Positions 18,650 to 27,978 of a DNA stretch of 64,000 bases are shown here, one piece after another. The notes beneath the pieces were generated by a model that was given only the letters and a program-made list of their open reading frames with translations, had not been told where the DNA came from and ran no database searches. The number at the start of each line of letters is the position of its first letter. The first letter of the stretch is position 1. Location of the stretch: positions 41,201-105,200 of the forward strand of contig CAJXRF010000006.1 in the NCBI GenBank assembly GCA_913058575.1, read 5' to 3'. Origin of the DNA: an uncultured Bermanella sp. GTDB taxonomy: Bacteria; Pseudomonadota; Gammaproteobacteria; Pseudomonadales; Oceanobacteraceae. The translations under genes were made by a program, and so were the position numbers.

Positions 18650-19576
18650 TCAGTGACTGCCCATGGCAATGACTAACTGGCGCTCACTGGGATCACCTTC
18701 TATGGCGCGACGTCCGTGCATCACGCGCGTGTTATCAATAAGCACCATGTCACCGTCTTGCCAAGCTAGCTCTAGGGTGCATTGTTCAGCAAGGACAGCT
18801 ATTTCTGATTTGGTGTGCTCATCTAATTGCTGGCCATCTTCAAATTCGTAGTTAGGCGCTTGATAATTAAAAGAAGGGCCTAATATGGCGTTGGCAAAGG
18901 CACGCTGGCCACTTTGGGAGTTCACTAAAATGGGCGAAAAACATAATCGATAATAAAGCTCTCCTTGATCATTAACCGTTCCAGTTTGTCCTGGCAACAT
19001 CCCCATCAATTCTTGTAAGCGCTGTTGGGTGACTTGTTCTGGGTCATCAATAAGAGGGTGTTCGTTAGCCACATATCGCTTCCATAAGGCTTCAGGCAAT
19101 GTGCGCGACACCACCATATTATTTTCAAACAAAGATAATAAATGGCTAGGCATAGCATTAAATATTTGTTGCCCGTCACACAAGGTGGTTTGTGATCCCA
19201 CTAAAGCACTTTTACGACTGTAAAAAGCCACCAAATCCGGCGGAAAAGGGGTGTTGCCATTTTCAATGTGCAAACCAATGGCTTGGGTACCCGCGTCTAC
19301 TTTTTGAGCGGTATCATTGGTAAATTCCCGTGCTGGGTCAAAGGTCAGCTTGCTGCAGAAGTGGCTCACTAAGGCACTAAACGCGGCAAGGTCATGGTAG
19401 AAGCCCCTTAACAATACCCAGCCATTTTTCTGTAATTGATGCTTGGCTTTGGTAATGGTGTCTTGGTCAACCCATTGGTTTTCTTGCCGAGCAATAAGAG
19501 TATTTTGTAAAAGCTTTTCTAATTGGCAAGAGGATGAATCAAGGGCAGTTTGTTCTTTAAAGTAAGTGCTTTGCAT
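18650..19576 (-). CDS. Fe(II)/2-oxoglutarate-dependent oxygenase (TauD/TfdA or clavaminate-synthase-like)
   Basis: 308 residues from the ATG at 19576. The fold is recognised by NGWVLLRGFYHDL near the start, the metal motif GLHIENGNTPFPPDLVAFY (His103-x-Glu105) and the distal DNTRVMHGRRAI (His287), followed by an Arg in DPSERQLVI that would bind 2-oxoglutarate. The H-x-E rather than H-x-D first half-site is like SyrP/clavaminate-synthase members. Enzymes of this family hydroxylate, desaturate or rearrange unactivated carbons using O2. The upstream neighbour is the AMP-ligase and the downstream neighbour the SDR, all one strand. A tailoring oxidation of an activated acyl or amino-acyl intermediate is inferred. 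Confidence 0.85.
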   Translation of the reverse strand: MQSTYFKEQTALDSSSCQLEKLLQNTLIARQENQWVDQDTITKAKHQLQKNGWVLLRGFYHDLAAFSALVSHFCSKLTFDPAREFTNDTAQKVDAGTQAIGLHIENGNTPFPPDLVAFYSRKSALVGSQTTLCDGQQIFNAMPSHLLSLFENNMVVSRTLPEALWKRYVANEHPLIDDPEQVTQQRLQELMGMLPGQTGTVNDQGELYYRLCFSPILVNSQSGQRAFANAILGPSFNYQAPNYEFEDGQQLDEHTKSEIAVLAEQCTLELAWQDGDMVLIDNTRVMHGRRAIEGDPSERQLVIAMGSH

Positions 19577-19723
19577 AGTGTGCCGCCTAGTGTGCGTGAA
19601 TAAGTTAATGTGAAGCGCTGTCTTGATGGGTATCTTGCCCATGCTTTCTTAAGGGCAGCTTAAAATATTGCCCTAGAGGATTTTCTGGCTTTGCGCTTCT
19701 AAGGTACCCTGTATTAATAAGTG

Positions 19724-21205
19724 TTAAACACCAGCATATAGGGCGTTTAGTTGGGACTGGTAAGCTTGAAAAATATTCTCACGACGCAGGCGACCGTTGT
19801 CGGTCAGTTGCATATTTTGAGCATTAAAAGGTTGCTGGCCCTTAAGCCAAGATTTAATTTTCGCATAATCCGGTAGGCGTTCATTGCAACGTGCAATCAC
19901 CTTATCTATATCTTCAAAGGTGCTGTTAATTCCCGGAGTCACCACTGCACTTAACCAGGGTTTGGCATCACCAAAAATGGCCACTTGGGCAATTTGTGGG
20001 GCAAGTTGTAATTCCGACTCCACCCATTCAGGTGAGATGTTGCGACCAAAACTGCTAACAATAAGATTTTTCTTACGCCCCGAGATATACAAATACCCCT
20101 CAGCATCTATGTGACCCAGATCTCCTGTGTATACTTCCTCATTATCAAGAGCCTTATTCAAGTCATCTAACCCTAGGTAACCCAGCATGGCTTGACCGGT
20201 GACGATGATCTCTCCTTCATCACTGATGCGCACTTTGGTATGGGGTAACACCTTACCGACGCTGCCTGCTTTATGGTGGGCAGGGTTATTTAAACTCACC
20301 ACTGAGGCACATTCAGATAACCCGTAACCTTCATACACAGGTAAGCCCAATTCTTGCGCTTTATCTAGTGCCGCTTTGGCACTTTTTCCGCCTCCCACTG
20401 CAGCAAATTTTAAGCTATTAAAGCAGCGTGGAAATTGCTCTTTTAATTCAATGAGACTGGTTAATAATTGCGGCAGTAAAATTACACTGCCTGGCTGAGT
20501 CAGCTCCACGCAGCGCATAAATTGCACACTGTCAAAGCTTGAGCTATTGGTAAAACCCAGTTTTGATAATGGCTCCACTTGAATACTGCTGTTCATTAAT
20601 AAAGGCACATACACACCAGCAATATTTTCTAATAAAGTGGCCAGTGGCATGACGCATAAGTGATGACGAATACCCAATCCGTCTATGCCTGTTGCCAAGG
20701 CCTTTGTGACTTCGTCTAGATTTTTAGTTGATAAACAAACCCCCTTTGGATTACCGGTAGAGCCTGATGTATAGGTGATTTTTGCCACTTTTTCTAATTG
20801 GGCTAAATTGGGTTGCTGGGCATTGTTAAGCATTAACAACTGCATGCTGGGTAAATTAACTGGTTGAAAATAATCAAAATTATGAATCCACTCAGCTTGA
20901 GTGATGACCGCTTGAATACCGGCATCGTTTACTAAGTGTCTAATTTGCTGCTCACTAAAAAATAGCGGTATAGGAATTAACGTTAACCCTAATTTCATGG
21001 CAGCAAGATCAGCCACTATCCATTCAATGCTGTTATCCATATACAAACCGACACAAGACAGTTGGGTTTGCTTAAGCTGGGTGGCAAGGCCATTAATTTG
21101 AGCTAATAAATCAATATTGCTTACTAACCGTTCTCCTGACACTAACGCCAGACCATCAGGCATATTTTGAGCGCGTATTTCAAGTTGATTAAACAAGCTG
21201 TTCAT
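19724..21205 (-). CDS. AMP-forming acyl-CoA synthetase/ligase
   Basis: 493 residues of the ANL superfamily. Motifs in order: ITYTSGSTGNPKGVCLS (P-loop, A3), EGYGLSECASVVSLN (A5), YTGDLGHIDAEGYLYISGRKK (A7-A8) and the C-terminal LTDNGRLRRENI region, where the usual catalytic Lys is replaced by Arg-rich sequence. The enzyme adenylates a carboxylic acid and transfers it to CoA or a carrier. It is slightly shorter than typical long-chain acyl-CoA synthetases (about 550 residues). It starts 32 bp after the hemolysin-like gene stop and is followed by the oxygenase gene. No ACP gene is in this set, so the acceptor is CoA or unknown. Confidence 0.88.
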   Translation of the reverse strand: MNSLFNQLEIRAQNMPDGLALVSGERLVSNIDLLAQINGLATQLKQTQLSCVGLYMDNSIEWIVADLAAMKLGLTLIPIPLFFSEQQIRHLVNDAGIQAVITQAEWIHNFDYFQPVNLPSMQLLMLNNAQQPNLAQLEKVAKITYTSGSTGNPKGVCLSTKNLDEVTKALATGIDGLGIRHHLCVMPLATLLENIAGVYVPLLMNSSIQVEPLSKLGFTNSSSFDSVQFMRCVELTQPGSVILLPQLLTSLIELKEQFPRCFNSLKFAAVGGGKSAKAALDKAQELGLPVYEGYGLSECASVVSLNNPAHHKAGSVGKVLPHTKVRISDEGEIIVTGQAMLGYLGLDDLNKALDNEEVYTGDLGHIDAEGYLYISGRKKNLIVSSFGRNISPEWVESELQLAPQIAQVAIFGDAKPWLSAVVTPGINSTFEDIDKVIARCNERLPDYAKIKSWLKGQQPFNAQNMQLTDNGRLRRENIFQAYQSQLNALYAGV

Positions 21206-21237
21206 AAGTTAATTCCGTTTTAATTTTGTAATATCAA

Positions 21238-21960
21238 TTAATGAGTGAGGTTTTTTTGTTCAGTGGCTTTTTTTAACTGTTTAAAGTGTTGGTTGGTTTT
21301 AGCCACGTTAATCAGCATCACTTGGGGGTCATTTTGGTAATAATTTCCCCATGAATACTGCTCGTCACCCAAACGGTTCTGGTCTGCTTTATGAATAGGC
21401 AATGCCTTTATGCCTAACCGCTTAAACACCACTCGCAATGTGGTGGTGCCAGTACAGGTAATCCACTTAACATTCTGTTCTTGTAAATGCTGGGTAATAT
21501 GAGCAAATAATGCTTTGCAGCTTGCTGAGTTTTGAGACGCCAAATTACCAATTTCCACCACGTCACTTCGCTTAATCGCTTGCCCTAGGGTATTGTTAAG
21601 CAAGTTTTCAATGGGCTCATTTAGATAATGTTCTAAGTACAAATGACCTTGTGATGCGCACTTAATGCCTAAGGCACTTTGTGGCTGACCTTGCTCATTA
21701 AAAACCGCGAATAATTCGGGTAAAAAATGGCTAACCTGCGCCTGATGATGGATCTTAAAAATACCTTTAATGAAGCCTTCCACCACAGTACGTTGCGGGT
21801 GCTGGACGGCCAGCAACCGAACACCTGACTGAGCGGCAACACCTGAAACCAAAGCCAGCGGGGCTTTTATCTGAGGTAGCGGCTGGACAATGGATTTATC
21901 AGTGAGAGAGGACGCAGTGGATGAATGAATAAGTTGGCCTGCGTTTTGGTGGTTGCTCAT
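21238..21960 (-). CDS. 'thermostable hemolysin' family protein (GNAT/LuxI-like fold)
   Basis: 240 residues, no signal peptide. The central region matches the T_hemolysin family: RTVVEGFIKGIFKIHHQAQVSHFLPELFAV, ALGIKCASQGHLYLEHYLNEPIE, and VVEIGNLASQNSASCKALFAHI. The family name comes from a Vibrio activity, but its fold and motifs (ELFAV..., VEIGNLA...) resemble acyl-homoserine-lactone synthases and GNAT acyltransferases. I therefore expect an acyltransferase rather than a toxin. It is the first gene of the co-directional set, 32 bp before the AMP-ligase, which could provide its acyl substrate. Function is inferred from context. Confidence 0.8.
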   Translation of the reverse strand: MSNHQNAGQLIHSSTASSLTDKSIVQPLPQIKAPLALVSGVAAQSGVRLLAVQHPQRTVVEGFIKGIFKIHHQAQVSHFLPELFAVFNEQGQPQSALGIKCASQGHLYLEHYLNEPIENLLNNTLGQAIKRSDVVEIGNLASQNSASCKALFAHITQHLQEQNVKWITCTGTTTLRVVFKRLGIKALPIHKADQNRLGDEQYSWGNYYQNDPQVMLINVAKTNQHFKQLKKATEQKNLTH

Positions 21961-22178
21961 GTTATTAAGGCTCGCAATGTGTGTGGTAAACAGATTGCAC
22001 CGCGAAACTTAACTGAATCTTAAGGCGCTTTTCAGCATTCACTAACCATGAATTACGCCCATGAATTACAAAGATCCGCCCGTTAAGCTTACCTTTTCGC
22101 CCTTCTGGAGCTGTGTTAAAGTTGGCCAGCAAAAGATAAAACGCCTAAATGCGCAACATACTGTTTGGAGAAGTAGGC

Positions 22179-22871
22179 ATGGAAGAGATAAAGAAAGCGG
22201 TATTAATAAGCGCCATCGTGTCGGTGTTGGGCGGCTTAGTGATTTTTATTGGCTGGGATGTGGCCATTGATAAGTATTTAATCCCAAGGGTAGAAGCCAA
22301 ATTGCTAGCAGAAAATTACTTAAGAGATGACATTAAAAAAGGCATGTATGTGAGTACCAATCAAGAATCTTTCAATAGCAATCATGTCATAGATGCCCAG
22401 CAGTTACTGAATTTAAAAAATAACAAAGTAGCGAACCTTCAATCATTAACGGTTATTGAAAACAAAATAAAGCAATTAAAAGCCCAACTTATTGAATTGG
22501 AAACCAACAAAATAAGCAGCATGGACCAGTCTATTGAAGATGTTTTGGCAGGCTTATCAATATTAAAAGCCAAGGATGATGGAAAAATAAAACTGCGAGT
22601 GTACTTTCACAAAGACAAAAGCCAAGAAGGCACACTCATTTTAAACGGTAACAACCCTGCGGTTTCATCCCTAATTCGTAATAACGACACTTATAAAGTC
22701 ACCAGTTTTAATGACAATAATGAAAAGTATAAAATACGTATACAAGATTTAACTGTGGATGGAAAGCTGGTGAATGAAGCCATTGCCAGCTTGTATATTA
22801 AGGATCACGATGAGTTGTTTGATTCATCAAAAAGTTCAGGCATAGGCACGGCTTTTATTGCCCTTAACTAA
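22179..22871 (+). CDS. membrane-anchored coiled-coil hypothetical protein
   Basis: 230 residues from the ATG at 22179, which has GGAG at 22167-22170 (8-base spacing); an earlier in-frame ATG at 22149 lacks this. One N-terminal membrane helix (AVLISAIVSVLGGLVIFIG, about 7-25) is followed by a charged region with heptad-like spacing (LLNLKNNKVANLQSLTVIENKIKQL..., about 80-115) and a beta-rich C-terminal part. It has no Cys and no recognisable enzymatic motif. It is isolated between the hemolysin-like operon (divergent) and the phosphoketolase gene (convergent). I do not recognise the family. Confidence 0.65.
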   Translation: MEEIKKAVLISAIVSVLGGLVIFIGWDVAIDKYLIPRVEAKLLAENYLRDDIKKGMYVSTNQESFNSNHVIDAQQLLNLKNNKVANLQSLTVIENKIKQLKAQLIELETNKISSMDQSIEDVLAGLSILKAKDDGKIKLRVYFHKDKSQEGTLILNGNNPAVSSLIRNNDTYKVTSFNDNNEKYKIRIQDLTVDGKLVNEAIASLYIKDHDELFDSSKSSGIGTAFIALN

Positions 22872-22910
22872 TTGTAATAAGGCTAAATAATATGCTCTTG
22901 AAGTGCACAA

Positions 22911-22933
22911 AATTAAACGCCTCATAAGAGGCG
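22911..22933 (-). terminator. Rho-independent terminator of the phosphoketolase-like gene
   Basis: On the minus strand, the stem CGCCTC / GAGGCG with a 4-base loop is followed by a T-rich run (TTTAATTTT). It lies 12 bp beyond the stop codon of the phosphoketolase-like gene. Confidence 0.7.
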
Positions 22934-22944
22934 ACCATTCAAAC

Positions 22945-25350
22945 TCACACAGAATTGCCTATGATGCAATAAGGGTCTCCTTGGCCCTTAACGGCGTTTA
23001 ATTGCTCTTGGCTTAAAACATTTTTATATTGAACATCCATTTCCATTATGGCTGCTAACCCATGGGCCCAAGTGCATTGATTCGCGAATAGCATTCCAAG
23101 GCTATCTAAGGTGCCGCCGCGATTTATATAGCCCAGTGCGCGGGTATTTTTAGGGCCTAAATCCAGTGGCCGTAACACCCCTAAAAAGCACTCAGGGCGC
23201 CCGTGACACAAAAATAATCGGTGTTTAGCGTGGCCAAACAATGCGTTAATGGATTGTGATGAATGAATAAATTCCACTTCCCATTCGTCTCTTGCTTGGC
23301 GAAAACGCCCCGGTTCGCTGATGTATATTAAGCTGCAGGCATGCTGATGCTGGTTTAAGACTGACACTATTTTTTGAGCCTGCATTAATTGATAGCTGCC
23401 TATGGCTATGATTTGTAATTCATCGCTGAGCGGTGATTCCTGTTTTGCTGATAAATTAATGGCCCCTTGCTCACAGAGTTGCAATGCTTGCTGTTGGGTA
23501 AATTGGTTGGGCACTTTCCCCTTGGGGATCACCATACTAAAAATTTGCCCGTGACTTTGGTAACACTGGGCTAAGTAATGCATGGCGCTGGCACTGTCTG
23601 CAGGAAAGACCACTCTTGATACGTCTGACATTTCCCCCATCATGGCTTCGCAAAACACAGGGTCCTGGTGGCTTTGTTCATTTTTACCATTTTCCCACAC
23701 ATGAGATGTCGCAATAACCGGAATAGACAACCAAGGGGTTTTAATACCTGCTTCTTTTCGGTGGCGTGAGAAAATTATTTTCTGACGCAGTGCCCCCAAC
23801 ATTTTTGCCGCAAACGCTTCATAGCTGATGGCAATGTTGATTCCCGAACGGTTGGCTAATACCGAACAAATAACTGCCTCTTCATTCAGTGCGGTAATGA
23901 CCGCACCATCAATGGCTTCATCTTCTTTGTTTTCTACACTGCTCACTCTGTGTTTAAGAAAATCTAAACTTGCATTGAATCGGTTAGAGCGCAGTTCATC
24001 TGGATTGGCAATACGTGCTCGCAAATGAGGGTTGTTTTTTACAATGTTTAAAAACGTCCCATCTAGGCTGGCCATGGGGGAACTGACGCCTTTAGTGTCA
24101 ATCTCTGTAAAAGGCACTATTTGTGCTTTTACGAAGTCTTGCTGCAAAGCAATGTCACGCTCTTTTAGTCGTTGATTGCTAGCGTGATTATTCAATACAG
24201 AGGCCGCTTGGCGCCATGTGTTTTCGGGTACAAATAAATGCTCGCAAGATTTTTGAAACAATAAGCGTGATGCGTCATGACTTTTTGGGTTATTGGGTAA
24301 AGGGGTGCCGTGTGCGGCATTGGTGCCAGCCCCATAAAAACCATAGCCTTTTTCAGTATCGGCAATGCCATAGGGCAATTTAACTGGGTAAGATAATTGA
24401 CCGCTCTTAATGCGCTCACTGGCTTCTTTTAGTAAGCGTTCTTGCTTGAGTATTTGCACCGCAAAAGCACTGGGGTCGCGGCCGTCAAAAATATCAGGGG
24501 CAAAATTATGAAGACTTAAATGACGAGCAAAGTAATCCACCCCGCCTAATTGCTCGCTGGTGGTGCGTTGATCAATGCGTCGGCCGTTGGCAATCATAAT
24601 GGGGCTAACCAGCCCACAATCTTCAGCTCGCCACCAACGTGGCGCCCAATCGCTGCCCCGCTGCTCTTCAAAAGCACCGTCACTTAAAAAAGCCACCAGT
24701 TTTTCCCCCGGTACGCTTTGGTGTACATAGTGCAAACCGGCAAAACCCAAATAGCCCCCTTCCAAACTGGCGCCAGCGGTATTCACATTAACATGACTGC
24801 CCACCGGGGAAGCAGGTGAGCCTTTTTCGTCAATGGCATAGCTGTAAAAGTCACTGACATAACGGCTAAGGCCCGAATCGGTTAATGGGTAACATTGCTG
24901 ATGAAGCGGCAAGGCGTTATCCATAAGTAAATTCACTGAATCAATGGCCGCCACACAATGGCCTTGCCCCATGACCCATTCTCGGCTGTCTTGGCTTAGG
25001 GCATTGGCAGTTAAGTACCCCACATAAGCGGGCACCATATTTAACGAGCCCCCGGTATGCCCTTGTGGGTCGCTTTTAAAATCTTCACTATCTAAAGAGT
25101 CACCATTTAATTTAACTTGCTTGGCATAGGTCATATGCACCACCAGCCACATGGCTTGATTGCATATGCGATCAGCCGCTTCCAATAAAGGCAGGGCCGT
25201 TTCAAGGGAAAGGTTAGCGTGCTTAATTTCGTTAAAAACCGTTACTTGAGTTTGGGCCGCATGTTTAATGACACCAAACCCTTGCGCCCATTTTTTAAAA
25301 ATAGGGTATTGCTGGCGCAAATCATTTGCCTGATTGTCTATAGAACTCAT
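22945..25350 (-). CDS. divergent phosphoketolase-family (XFP) protein
   Basis: 801 residues, the usual phosphoketolase length. ThDP-enzyme features are present: QGHTGGSLNMVPAYVGYL and VMGQGHCVAAIDSVNLL, the cofactor-binding SDGAFEEQ...IMIANGRRID, and a late region ITALNEEAVICSVLAN. Classical phosphoketolases have GDGExETGP and GHWGTxPG; here these are SDGAFEEQ and GHTGG, so this is a distinct subfamily, sometimes annotated as xylulose-5-phosphate 3-epimerase. Phosphoketolases cleave xylulose-5-P or fructose-6-P with phosphate to acetyl-P. It lies downstream of the PRPP-synthetase and AMP-phosphorylase homologues in one operon, suggesting disposal of nucleotide-derived pentose phosphates. The reaction is uncertain. 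Confidence 0.82.
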   Translation of the reverse strand: MSSIDNQANDLRQQYPIFKKWAQGFGVIKHAAQTQVTVFNEIKHANLSLETALPLLEAADRICNQAMWLVVHMTYAKQVKLNGDSLDSEDFKSDPQGHTGGSLNMVPAYVGYLTANALSQDSREWVMGQGHCVAAIDSVNLLMDNALPLHQQCYPLTDSGLSRYVSDFYSYAIDEKGSPASPVGSHVNVNTAGASLEGGYLGFAGLHYVHQSVPGEKLVAFLSDGAFEEQRGSDWAPRWWRAEDCGLVSPIMIANGRRIDQRTTSEQLGGVDYFARHLSLHNFAPDIFDGRDPSAFAVQILKQERLLKEASERIKSGQLSYPVKLPYGIADTEKGYGFYGAGTNAAHGTPLPNNPKSHDASRLLFQKSCEHLFVPENTWRQAASVLNNHASNQRLKERDIALQQDFVKAQIVPFTEIDTKGVSSPMASLDGTFLNIVKNNPHLRARIANPDELRSNRFNASLDFLKHRVSSVENKEDEAIDGAVITALNEEAVICSVLANRSGINIAISYEAFAAKMLGALRQKIIFSRHRKEAGIKTPWLSIPVIATSHVWENGKNEQSHQDPVFCEAMMGEMSDVSRVVFPADSASAMHYLAQCYQSHGQIFSMVIPKGKVPNQFTQQQALQLCEQGAINLSAKQESPLSDELQIIAIGSYQLMQAQKIVSVLNQHQHACSLIYISEPGRFRQARDEWEVEFIHSSQSINALFGHAKHRLFLCHGRPECFLGVLRPLDLGPKNTRALGYINRGGTLDSLGMLFANQCTWAHGLAAIMEMDVQYKNVLSQEQLNAVKGQGDPYCIIGNSV

Positions 25351-25411
25351 TTGAATTTATCCTTAATACCCTGACGCTATTTTTATTTATTTTCTTGATG
25401 CTTCATACTGC

Positions 25412-26302
25412 TTACTTTTTTAAACCCTTAATTCCTTCGCATAATAATTCGCTTAAATCTATTTGGTTGCTTTCGTGCTCAATGCTATTACAAGTAACGA
25501 CCTGTAAACCTTGATCCATCATTTCTTGCAATGAACCTGCAGCAAAAACGCCGTGCACGGCCACGCAAGTGGGTGTGGGCAGTCCTGCGTCTGTTAAATG
25601 TTGTGCCGCCAGTATCATGGTTTTTCCTGTACTAATAATATCGTCTACCAGCACGGGTGTGTGACCCACATAATTTTCAACATGAGGAATGGATATACGT
25701 ATATCTTTGTCCCCATAGCGATGTTTACTTAATACCTCAAACGGACACCCCACCACATTGGCCACTTTTTCGACCCATTGTTTACTCTCGCCGTCGGGGC
25801 CGATAATCACCGGGTTATTTATAGTTTGTTTTATGTAGCCTGCAATACTATCAACACTGGTGAGTGACCTGTTTTTTATGGAATATATTTCATCTAGACT
25901 TTTATAGCGGTGCAAGTGAGGATCAACGGTGATCAGCCAATCTAAATGGCCACTTAACAGTTTGGCAAAATAACGAGAGGTAATGCCCTCCCCTTCATGA
26001 AAACGCACATCTTGGCGCATGTAAGATAAATAAGGGGCGATTAATCCCACACTGCGTGCCCCTAAATCGTTTAAAGTATTGGCCAGCAATAGCAAAGGCA
26101 GAATTTTTTCATTAGGGTGATGCAGGTGTGAAAGAATATAAATATCTCGCTCTTTCACATCATCTAAACAGCGAATATAGCTTTCGCCATCGGGAAACAA
26201 ACGCAACTCATATTGCGCGGTTTGGGCCTCTAAGCCGGTGCATAATTTATGCGCCAGTTCAGTGTGTTGGTTCAAATCAAATAATAAAGGTTTCATATTC
26301 AT
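25412..26302 (-). CDS. ribose-phosphate pyrophosphokinase-like protein
   Basis: 296 residues from the ATG at 26302 (an ATG two codons later, 26296, is equally good). Two PRPP-synthetase half-domains are visible: LRLFPDGESYIRC with IAPYLSYMRQDVRFHEGEGITS (ATP/ribose-5-P site), TVDPHLHR (metal/active site), VIIGPDGES and the PRPP-binding loop PVLVDDIISTGKTM. It is slightly shorter than the Bacillus or E. coli enzyme and looks like the archaeal-type class. PRPP synthase makes PRPP from ribose-5-P and ATP. Because the neighbours are an AMP phosphorylase and a phosphoketolase homologue, it may work on ribose-1,5-bisphosphate-linked salvage rather than housekeeping PRPP supply (inference). Confidence 0.85.
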   Translation of the reverse strand: MNMKPLLFDLNQHTELAHKLCTGLEAQTAQYELRLFPDGESYIRCLDDVKERDIYILSHLHHPNEKILPLLLLANTLNDLGARSVGLIAPYLSYMRQDVRFHEGEGITSRYFAKLLSGHLDWLITVDPHLHRYKSLDEIYSIKNRSLTSVDSIAGYIKQTINNPVIIGPDGESKQWVEKVANVVGCPFEVLSKHRYGDKDIRISIPHVENYVGHTPVLVDDIISTGKTMILAAQHLTDAGLPTPTCVAVHGVFAAGSLQEMMDQGLQVVTCNSIEHESNQIDLSELLCEGIKGLKK

Positions 26303-26333
26303 TCCATTACCGTCGATGTCGTGTAAACAAGCA

Positions 26334-27845
26334 TTACAAGACGGTGTCTTCACAAATTAAAATGGCATCATCGTGTTCATGTAAGAAAGCCATGGCGTAT
26401 TCTAGCTCCCCCTGAGCCTGGGCATGTATGGTCATTAGGGGGGTGCCTTTTTGAACTTTCTCACCACATTTAACGTGCAAATCAAGGCCCGCAGCCATGG
26501 CATTAGGGGCGCCTGCTAAACTGGCTAACCTTGAAATAATGCGATTATTAAACGAATTAATCACCCCGGCTTTACTGGCTTTCACCACATGTTGAAAAGG
26601 CGCAAGGGTTAACTCTTTTAAGCCCCCTTGTGCTTGGCAAATGGATAAGAATTTAGTGAGCGCTTGGCCACTATTGAGTGTTTTTTCCGCAAGGGCTAAA
26701 CCTTCACGAGGACAACAAACCCCACCCATCTCTAATAAGGCAGCACTTAACGTCAGTGCTCGTTGACGTAAATCAGGTGGCGCTTGAGATTCATTTTTCA
26801 AAACCTGTAATACATCACGGGCTTCAAGTGCGGGGCCAATGCCATTGCCCACAGGCTGACTGCCGTCACTAATAATGGTTTTAACCACTAAACCTAGTTT
26901 TTCGGCGGTGCAGGTGAGCAATTTTGCCAAGCGTTGCGCCATGAGTAAGCTGCGCACTTTCGCGGTGGGGCCCACCGGAATATCAATTAAAACATGAGTG
27001 GAACCCGCGGCGATTTTTTTTGAAATCACCGATGCCACCATTTGCCCTTCACTGTCTAAATCTAGGGCGCGCTCAACCCTGATGATAATGTCGTCAGTAG
27101 GGCTTAACGCAACGGAGCCCCCCCAAGCAAGGCAAGCACCTTCATGGGTGACCACTTGGTTCATATGCTCAAACGATAGCGTGACATCTGTAAGGCATTC
27201 CATGGTGTCGGCCGTACCAGCGGGAGAAGTAATGGCACGACTTGAAGTTTTAGGCATAACCAAATTGTTAGCTGCCACAATGGCCACCACAATAGGGGTG
27301 GTACGGTTGCCTGGTAGGCCACCCACACAATGTTTATCTAGCACGCGCTCTTGGGGCCAGTTAAATCGCTGACCACTGTCAACCATGGCGCGGGTAATAT
27401 AAATGGTTTCCTCAATGCTTAATCGTTGCCCAGAACAAGCGGTTATATAAGCGGCCAGCTGAATATCACTGTAACGCCCTTGATTGATATCATTAATGAT
27501 GGCACTGGCGGATTCTTGGGTTAGTGCTTGGTCGTACAATTTACCTCGAACTGCACTCATGGAGTCTACGGGTCGTGGGTGCGCAAAGGTTGCTTTATCC
27601 CCTTCTTTGGCATTTAACAGTAACCAAGCCACTTCGCTTAACCCTGCTTCTTTATGGCTCAGCCAGTCTCCGGTTACTACGCTTAAAGTGGCAATAATAT
27701 GATGTTTACCCAGTATTATTTTCACACGGCTTTGGGCGCTAAAACCTTCTGCTTGGCATATATGGCAATCTTTACGCATGTACACCACAGGTTCTTGGTG
27801 GGTATCTATACCAATGCGCTTTAATTGTAAAAACTTAAAATTCAT
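26334..27845 (-). CDS. AMP phosphorylase / thymidine-phosphorylase-family enzyme
   Basis: 503 residues. It contains an N-terminal beta domain of about 80-90 residues typical of archaeal AMP phosphorylases, then the DeoA-like core with LDKHCVGGLPGNRTTPIVVAIVAAN (phosphate binding), KTSSRAITSPAGTADTMECL and EGACLAWGGSVALSPTDDIII. The C-terminal domain has AGLDLHVKCGEKVQKGTPL. Family members phosphorolyse AMP (or CMP/UMP) to the base and ribose-1,5-bisphosphate, or nucleosides to ribose-1-P. The ~500-residue form with this N-terminal extension favours the AMP type. It starts the three-gene minus-strand operon and is divergent from the metallo-hydrolase gene. Confidence 0.88.
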   Translation of the reverse strand: MNFKFLQLKRIGIDTHQEPVVYMRKDCHICQAEGFSAQSRVKIILGKHHIIATLSVVTGDWLSHKEAGLSEVAWLLLNAKEGDKATFAHPRPVDSMSAVRGKLYDQALTQESASAIINDINQGRYSDIQLAAYITACSGQRLSIEETIYITRAMVDSGQRFNWPQERVLDKHCVGGLPGNRTTPIVVAIVAANNLVMPKTSSRAITSPAGTADTMECLTDVTLSFEHMNQVVTHEGACLAWGGSVALSPTDDIIIRVERALDLDSEGQMVASVISKKIAAGSTHVLIDIPVGPTAKVRSLLMAQRLAKLLTCTAEKLGLVVKTIISDGSQPVGNGIGPALEARDVLQVLKNESQAPPDLRQRALTLSAALLEMGGVCCPREGLALAEKTLNSGQALTKFLSICQAQGGLKELTLAPFQHVVKASKAGVINSFNNRIISRLASLAGAPNAMAAGLDLHVKCGEKVQKGTPLMTIHAQAQGELEYAMAFLHEHDDAILICEDTVL

Positions 27846-27978
27846 ATTGTGTAATTCTATCTTCTTTATTGAAGTCTAGACTAAAAATATCTGTATTTAC
27901 TTGATCTAGATTGGGATATTGGGACGCTAGTTGTGTAAATATTTAACTAAGGGTTTGGGTTAAAGAATAGGCATTAAT

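Noticed and set aside
21238..21960. Secreted hemolysin toxin
   Set aside because: The protein has no signal peptide, and its fold and neighbours fit an acyltransferase/GNAT-like enzyme. The family name is historical.
27901..27914. FNR-like half site TTGATCTAGATTGG between the divergent AMP-phosphorylase and metallo-hydrolase genes
   Set aside because: The first half-site matches TTGAT but the second (ATTGG against ATCAA) matches only 2 of 5, so it is not convincing.
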